From positions 50,311 through 114,310 of the forward strand of contig NZ_RHHP01000032.1 of NCBI RefSeq assembly GCF_003710815.1: a stretch of 64,000 nucleotides of DNA, read 5' to 3'. The notes under the pieces were generated by a model. The model searched no databases and was not told the DNA's origin. It saw only the letters and a list, made by a program, of their open reading frames with translations. Shown here piece after piece: positions 59,642-64,000 of the stretch. How positions within the stretch are numbered: position 1 is the stretch's first letter; each line of letters begins with the position of its first letter. Made by a program: the position numbers and the translations under genes. Source of the stretch: Brevibacillus centrosporus (lineage in GTDB: Bacteria > Bacillota > Bacilli > Brevibacillales > Brevibacillaceae).

Positions 59642-60949
59642 TTATTTACCTGTAACACTTCCAAACAAGTTGCCGAAGAACTGAATGATGCTGCGGAAAA
59701 ACAGGCGAATCCAGCTACCCTCTTCCACTTCTTGGCTAGCCACAATGTCTACTCCAGCCTTTGCTGCATCTTCCGGCTGCAAGTAATCGCTGTCCTTAGC
59801 GCCTTCTTCCTTCAACACAAGTTTACCAATTACTTGACCTTGCTTGATCGGCGCGGTCAGCTCCTGGAAGGTAACGGTTGGCGTGAATTTCGCCTCGGAG
59901 CCAATTTTGGTCAGAACGTTCACTTCACTACCTGCTGCTGCATTTACCGTCAGCTCAACACCATTTTTCACTGGTGCTGTCTCAAAGCCTTTGATCGTAG
60001 CACCTTTGTCCATTTGCTTGGTCAGCTTGAAGTTGCTGAAGCCGTAGTCAAACAGCTTTTTCGTCTCAACAAAGCGCTTTGTCTCATTATCGGTACCCAT
60101 GACAACGGAAATCAGACGCATATTGTCACGCGTAGCTGTACCTGTAAAGCAATATCCGGCAGCTTGGGTATAACCTGTTTTCAGACCATCAGCACCTGGA
60201 TAGTAGTTATTCAGATCTGGCAGCATCCAGTTGTAGTTTGCTTTTTTCAGCTCATCTGGTTTGCCTTCACGGAACGTCAAACGTGGGATTTTGGATACCT
60301 CGATCGCTTCCGGGAAATCACGGATCAGCGCGCGTGCGAGAATCGCGGAGTCACGAGCTGACATCAGGTTTTCTACTTGATCCGTTTGCACGGAGTATGG
60401 ACCCAGTTCATTTGCTGGCAACCCAGTAGAGGTGACAAAAGAAGTGTTCGTCATACCGAGTTCTTTTGCCTTCTTGTTCATCATTTGCACGAAGTTTGGC
60501 TCACTGCCAGCAACTTTTTCTGCAAGCAGTACAGTCGCGTCATTCGCCGATACAACTGCCATCGCCTTGTACAATTCCTTCACACTAAATGATTCACCGG
60601 CATTCAAATACACACCGGATGCATCCGAAATCTTTGCAACGTAAAAAGCATATTCACTTACGGGAACCTGTTCGTCCCAGCTGATCTTCTTTTGCTTAAC
60701 CGCTTCCTGCACCAGGTACTCGCTCATCATCTTACTCATACTAGCAGGTGGCAATGGCACATCGGGATTGGTGGCATACAGGATTTTACCGGTCGTTGCC
60801 TCTAAGAGAATGGCAGATTTCGCTGCCAGTTGTAGATCGGCTGCAGGTGCCGCATCGGCCTTAGTCGCTGCTCCTCCCATTGCTGTAGCTAATACAGCGA
60901 CAGAAAGGAACAGACCTGTTAAGCGCTTTGTCCATGTCTTTCGTTTCAT
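59642..60949 (-). CDS. dacA: D-alanyl-D-alanine carboxypeptidase (PBP5 type)
   Basis: Secreted, membrane-bound DD-carboxypeptidase that trims stem peptides; 435 residues. Signal peptide (LTGLFLSVAVLATAMGG). Active-site serine S70 in SMSK, SAND (SxN motif), KTG in GLKTGYTQAAG. C-terminal beta domain and amphipathic anchor (WIRLFFRSIIQFFGNLFG). Between guaB and pdxS as in B. subtilis. Confidence 0.96.
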   Translation of the reverse strand: MKRKTWTKRLTGLFLSVAVLATAMGGAATKADAAPAADLQLAAKSAILLEATTGKILYATNPDVPLPPASMSKMMSEYLVQEAVKQKKISWDEQVPVSEYAFYVAKISDASGVYLNAGESFSVKELYKAMAVVSANDATVLLAEKVAGSEPNFVQMMNKKAKELGMTNTSFVTSTGLPANELGPYSVQTDQVENLMSARDSAILARALIRDFPEAIEVSKIPRLTFREGKPDELKKANYNWMLPDLNNYYPGADGLKTGYTQAAGYCFTGTATRDNMRLISVVMGTDNETKRFVETKKLFDYGFSNFKLTKQMDKGATIKGFETAPVKNGVELTVNAAAGSEVNVLTKIGSEAKFTPTVTFQELTAPIKQGQVIGKLVLKEEGAKDSDYLQPEDAAKAGVDIVASQEVEEGSWIRLFFRSIIQFFGNLFGSVTGK

Positions 60950-61077
60950 TAGATTCTCTCACTCTCCCATTTCTGTCGATCTTATTTTCCTACTAAACGC
61001 ACACACCAATCTAAGTTTACCATAGTTAGTAGGAAGGCTTGAAGCTTGTTTCGGACTGTAATCTTTGGCAAACGATA

Positions 61078-61121
61078 GAAAAACCCCCCTTTCACCTAGA
61101 TGGAAAGGGGGGTTTAGGTCC
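61078..61121 (-). terminator. guaB terminator
   Basis: Minus strand ACCCCCCTTTC...GAAAGGGGGGTTTTT, 10-11 bp GC-rich stem. Confidence 0.92.
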
Positions 61122-61139
61122 TGTGAACTAAATTGTTTC

Positions 61140-62600
61140 CTAGGAAATTGAGTAGTTTGGAGCCTCTTTTGTGATTTGTACATCATGTGGATGGCTCTCA
61201 CGCAAGCCAGCGCCTGTAATCCGCACAAACTGGGAGTTTTCGATGAGATCCTCAATCGTTTTTGCTCCGCAATACCCCATACCCGCACGCAAACCGCCAA
61301 TCATTTGGAAAGTAACGTCGGACAACGGTCCTTTGTAAGGAACGCGACCCTCAATGCCTTCTGGAACTAATTTTTGCTCATTCTCTTGGAAATAACGGTC
61401 TTTACTTCCCGCCTTCATCGCACCGATAGAGCCCATCCCGCGATACACCTTAAAACGTCGGCCTTGGTAAATTTCAAATTCTCCCGGACTTTCTTCAGTA
61501 CCAGCAAACAGGCTGCCGATCATAATCGCAGATGCGCCTGCGCCAATAGCTTTTGGCAAATCACCGGAGTATTTAATGCCTCCATCGGCAATAATTGGAA
61601 TATTGTATTTCCGCGCTACTTGGGCACAGTCGTTGATAGCCGTAATTTGTGGAACACCGATACCGGCTACAACACGAGTTGTACAAATAGATCCTGGTCC
61701 AATCCCCACTTTCACGACAGAAGCTCCGGCTTCGATCAGTTCGCGGGTTGCCTCACCAGTTGCTACGTTTCCTGCAACGATGGTAAGTTCCGGATAAACT
61801 TTGCGGATTTCTCTTACCGTGTCAATAACACCCTTGGAATGACCATGCGCTGTATCTACTACCAGCACGTCTACACCGGACTTGACCAATGCAGCTGCCC
61901 GTTCGAAGGTATCGCCGGAAACGCCTACTGCCGCTCCGCAAAGCAAACGCCCTTGCTTGTCTTTCGCCGCATTCGGATACTGAATGGCCTTTTCAATATC
62001 CTTGATGGTAATGAGGCCCTTCAGGATGTTATTTTCGTCCACCAGTGGCAGCTTTTCAATTTTGTGCTTTTGCAGGATCGCTTCTGCTTGCAGCAGCGTT
62101 GTTCCTACTGGTGCGGTGACCAAATTGTCTTTTGTCATAACCTCATGAATCGGTGTCGAGAAATCATGGACAAAACGCAGATCGCGGTTCGTTAAAATCC
62201 CAATCAGATGGTTGTCCCCATCTACGATTGGCACACCGGAGATCCGATATTTTCCCATGAGTGCATCAGCATCTTCTACCGTATGATCCTGTGACAAGGA
62301 AAACGGATTCGTGATAACACCACTTTCCGAACGTTTTACACGATCCACTTCACTCGCTTGTTGCTCAATGGTCATGTTTTTGTGGATGATTCCGATCCCA
62401 CCCTGGCGAGCCATTGCGATCGCAAGTGCAGATTCGGTCACTGTATCCATACCCGCGCTGATAAGAGGAATATTCAAGGTAACCGATTCGCTCAGCTTCG
62501 TTCTAAGGTCAACATCCCTCGGCAAAACCTCAGATTTTGCTGGAATGAGCAATACGTCGTCAAACGTTAAACCTTCTTTTACGAATTTATCTTCCCGCAC
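61140..62600 (-). CDS. guaB: Inosine-5'-monophosphate dehydrogenase
   Basis: Rate-limiting step of GMP synthesis; 486 residues. TIM barrel with two CBS domains inserted at about 95-205. Catalytic cysteine C306 in GPGSICTT, then the flap region. GTG start at 62600. A PurBox lies upstream of its promoter. Confidence 0.97.
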   Translation of the reverse strand: MREDKFVKEGLTFDDVLLIPAKSEVLPRDVDLRTKLSESVTLNIPLISAGMDTVTESALAIAMARQGGIGIIHKNMTIEQQASEVDRVKRSESGVITNPFSLSQDHTVEDADALMGKYRISGVPIVDGDNHLIGILTNRDLRFVHDFSTPIHEVMTKDNLVTAPVGTTLLQAEAILQKHKIEKLPLVDENNILKGLITIKDIEKAIQYPNAAKDKQGRLLCGAAVGVSGDTFERAAALVKSGVDVLVVDTAHGHSKGVIDTVREIRKVYPELTIVAGNVATGEATRELIEAGASVVKVGIGPGSICTTRVVAGIGVPQITAINDCAQVARKYNIPIIADGGIKYSGDLPKAIGAGASAIMIGSLFAGTEESPGEFEIYQGRRFKVYRGMGSIGAMKAGSKDRYFQENEQKLVPEGIEGRVPYKGPLSDVTFQMIGGLRAGMGYCGAKTIEDLIENSQFVRITGAGLRESHPHDVQITKEAPNYSIS

Positions 62601-62633
62601 AGCAGCAAGCCCCTCTCGGTGATAGTTTAAGCC

Positions 62634-62687
62634 AGTTTAGCAAACGGCATAATTTACTGTCAAGGAATGCATAAAATGTTCGGTTTT
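62634..62687 (-). promoter_or_regulatory. guaB promoter with PurBox
   Basis: TTGACA (62663-62658), 18 nt, TAAACT (62639-62634). Just upstream on the same strand, AAAACCGAACATT (62687-62675) matches the PurR-box consensus AWWWCCGAACWWT at every position. Only one good box is seen, whereas strong PurR sites usually have two. Confidence 0.7.
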
Positions 62688-62767
62688 ATAATGAATTATC
62701 CAGATAAATCAAAAAATGAGCTTGTATAATTAACTGTTTTTACGAAAATTATTAAAGGTGGATTTGT

Positions 62768-63802
62768 ATGGATAATGCCTGGAAAGCCTTTCGTTTTTTA
62801 GAAACTGAACCGACTTCCCGAAAGTTTTTATCCTCCTGCTATGAAACGTTAGGGCTCGAGCATTACGACCGCCTAGCTTTTCAACAAAGTACACGATTTC
62901 TCTATTTATGGAGGCAGGCTAGGCAATATTACCTCACTGCCGAAGCTGCTGATCTCTCTGTTCGGCCACTGCTTTTATTTTATGGATGCTCCCATTTGCT
63001 AAAGGGAATGCTGCTGACTCGCGACCCCTCCTATCCACAAAACAGCCGCGTCTTGCAGCACGGAGTAACCACGCGAAAATTGAAGCGATCAGCATACGTA
63101 CTGACGGAAGATGAGATCCGCCCCCAAAAGGAAGGGTTCTTTGCACATTTGGCTCATTTATTTGGCCTGTCTCCCTTACAGGATCGCTATTTGGTAAACG
63201 ATTTGTTTTCTTCTATACCTGCCATGAGCCAATCCTGTGCTCTGCTTTCCGATACGCCTGCCCTCTGGCAGCGTCTTCAATGGACAGCACTGTCTGCACT
63301 GCCCCCTTCCGTCTCAGAAGGGAATGAAGCTCTTAAAGCAAGTGGACCCTGGGTATCGATTTCTTTTCCTGAAGGTGAGGGGGCATTAGCCTACTCCACT
63401 GAAACCTTTTCCCAATATATCCGCCGGTTATCGACAGCTTCTATCCCTACGCAGCAATTTCATTGGAGAGACGGAAAAGGAAAGGAACTCCTCTTCCCCC
63501 AGTTTGCCCTCTCCGCATTGGAACAACACCCACTCTTTCGTCTTCAAGGACAGAAGCTGTATTTTTGGAACGGGTCTACCGATTCCCTGCCTTTGCCAGA
63601 ATGGGCAAGCCATTATCTCCTTCTGTATTTGCTTAGCATGCTCTGCCGCTACGAGACTGAGTGGTGGGGAGAGCTGACGTTGTCCTATGGTTTGGCTGAG
63701 CGATATCTCGTTGAGCATTTTCTAGAGCATCACTTCGAAACATTTCCCACCGTTATTATGAAACAGATTTATCAAATTAACCCTCATTTCCTCCCTATGT
63801 AA
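62768..63802 (+). CDS. yaaC: YaaC-like protein
   Basis: Protein of 344 residues of the YaaC family, function unknown. WKAFRFLETEPTSRKFLSSC at the start and YGCSHLLKGMLL are the family-typical pieces. RBS AAAGGTGG. Divergent from guaB and next to the rRNA operon, as in B. subtilis (rrn-yaaC-guaB). Confidence 0.88.
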   Translation: MDNAWKAFRFLETEPTSRKFLSSCYETLGLEHYDRLAFQQSTRFLYLWRQARQYYLTAEAADLSVRPLLLFYGCSHLLKGMLLTRDPSYPQNSRVLQHGVTTRKLKRSAYVLTEDEIRPQKEGFFAHLAHLFGLSPLQDRYLVNDLFSSIPAMSQSCALLSDTPALWQRLQWTALSALPPSVSEGNEALKASGPWVSISFPEGEGALAYSTETFSQYIRRLSTASIPTQQFHWRDGKGKELLFPQFALSALEQHPLFRLQGQKLYFWNGSTDSLPLPEWASHYLLLYLLSMLCRYETEWWGELTLSYGLAERYLVEHFLEHHFETFPTVIMKQIYQINPHFLPM

Positions 63803-63837
63803 ATATCGTGCAGGCTGGAGGCGTACATAAACATTAA

Positions 63838-63872
63838 AAACCTTCTTGCCTTTTCAGCGAGAAGGTTTTCTT
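63838..63872 (+). terminator. yaaC terminator
   Basis: AACCTTCTTGC...GCGAGAAGGTT followed by TTCTTG. Confidence 0.75.
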
Positions 63873-63879
63873 GATAAAT

Positions 63880-63904
63880 AAAAAAACCATCCTCTATGGA
63901 TGGC
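63880..63904 (-). terminator. rRNA operon terminator
   Basis: Minus strand CCATCC-ATAGA-GGATGG followed by seven T, about 45 nt after the 23S 3' end; no 5S gene lies between. Confidence 0.8.
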
Positions 63905-63949
63905 TGCCTCGTGCCTTCAAAACTGGATCTGCATGTTTGCTAAGAGTGT

Positions 63950-64000
63950 GGATAAGTCCTCGACCGATTAGTATTCGTCAGCTCCACGTGTTACCACGCT
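63950..64000 (-). rRNA. rrl: 23S rRNA, 3' end (partial)
   Basis: Minus strand reads AGCGTGGTAACACGTGG, then ...GACGAATACTAATCGGTCGAG and GACTTATCC, the conserved 3' end of bacterial 23S rRNA. About 50 nt are visible; the gene runs off the right edge. Confidence 0.92.

Noticed and set aside
62730..62745. Second PurBox on the guaB/yaaC divergent region
   Set aside because: TTTTTACGAAAATT has at least three mismatches and the spacing to the good box is far from the usual 16-17 bp.
1..64000. CRISPR arrays, prophage or insertion sequences
   Set aside because: No regularly spaced direct repeats, transposase, integrase or phage structural genes were seen on either strand.

Overview
The window looks like a near-origin chromosomal segment of a spore-forming Bacillota bacterium, most likely a Brevibacillus-type organism (inference from gene order, about 50% GC, sporulation genes, sigma-A promoters, T-boxes and AGGAGG-type ribosome binding sites). 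No taxonomic search was run. In its left and right thirds the gene order follows the Bacillus subtilis origin region read backwards: yaaC, guaB, dacA, pdxS-pdxT and serS at the right; SRP RNA, dnaX, ebfC, recR, yaaL, bofA, gin, a yaaO-like decarboxylase, tmk, darA, yaaR, holB, ricT, yabA, trmN6, a GIY-YIG gene, rsmI, abrB, metG, tatD and yabE at the left. Most housekeeping genes lie on the minus strand, and the right edge is the 3' end of a 23S rRNA gene.

Region by region. 1-21.7 kb: translation and replication core (metG with a Met T-box, abrB with tandem Spo0A boxes, rsmI, DNA polymerase III subunits holB and dnaX, tmk, recR, ricT, SRP RNA) mixed with sporulation control (gin, bofA) and an orphan PAS histidine kinase. 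21.7-28.4 kb: an HD-GYP protein, two DMT exporters, DedA, a lipid-type methyltransferase, and an NAD(P)-binding oxidoreductase whose promoter is overlapped by paired operators; beside it sits a short-chain dehydrogenase remnant. 28.4-33.3 kb: a reactive-sulfur locus (CstR-type repressor, three single rhodaneses or rhodanese fusions plus one more membrane rhodanese, TusA, DsrE, TauE, a rhodanese-metallo-beta-lactamase fusion) with two CstR-like operators on promoters. 33.4-36.9 kb: an unrecognised cluster of two GNAT-like paralogues flanking an ABC exporter with a cyclic-nucleotide-binding domain, followed by a 41-residue peptide gene with its own promoter. 37-45 kb: tRNA-Ser, rsuA, tadA, a YkuK-type gene, then glcT-crr-ptsH-ptsI-IICB with two RAT antitermination elements. 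45-52.7 kb: a redox-type HxlR/DoxX pair, a MarR/MFS pair, a pentapeptide-repeat protein, an SH3-SpoIIP amidase, tRNA-Arg and an MFS transporter with a long 5' hairpin. 52.8-64 kb: glyoxylate shunt (aceB-aceA), serS with T-box, pdxS-pdxT, dacA, guaB with a PurBox, yaaC, and the 23S end.

How it fits together: the core is vertically conserved, while about 35 kb of accessory genes separate serS from the dnaX/SRP RNA block, two features that lie close together in B. subtilis. The accessory part is rich in small self-regulated modules, each with a promoter, a palindromic operator and a regulator nearby. The least explained module is the two-GNAT / cNMP-ABC / small-peptide cluster. A dispersed intergenic repeat of about 85 bp lies just upstream of metG, dnaX and serS.
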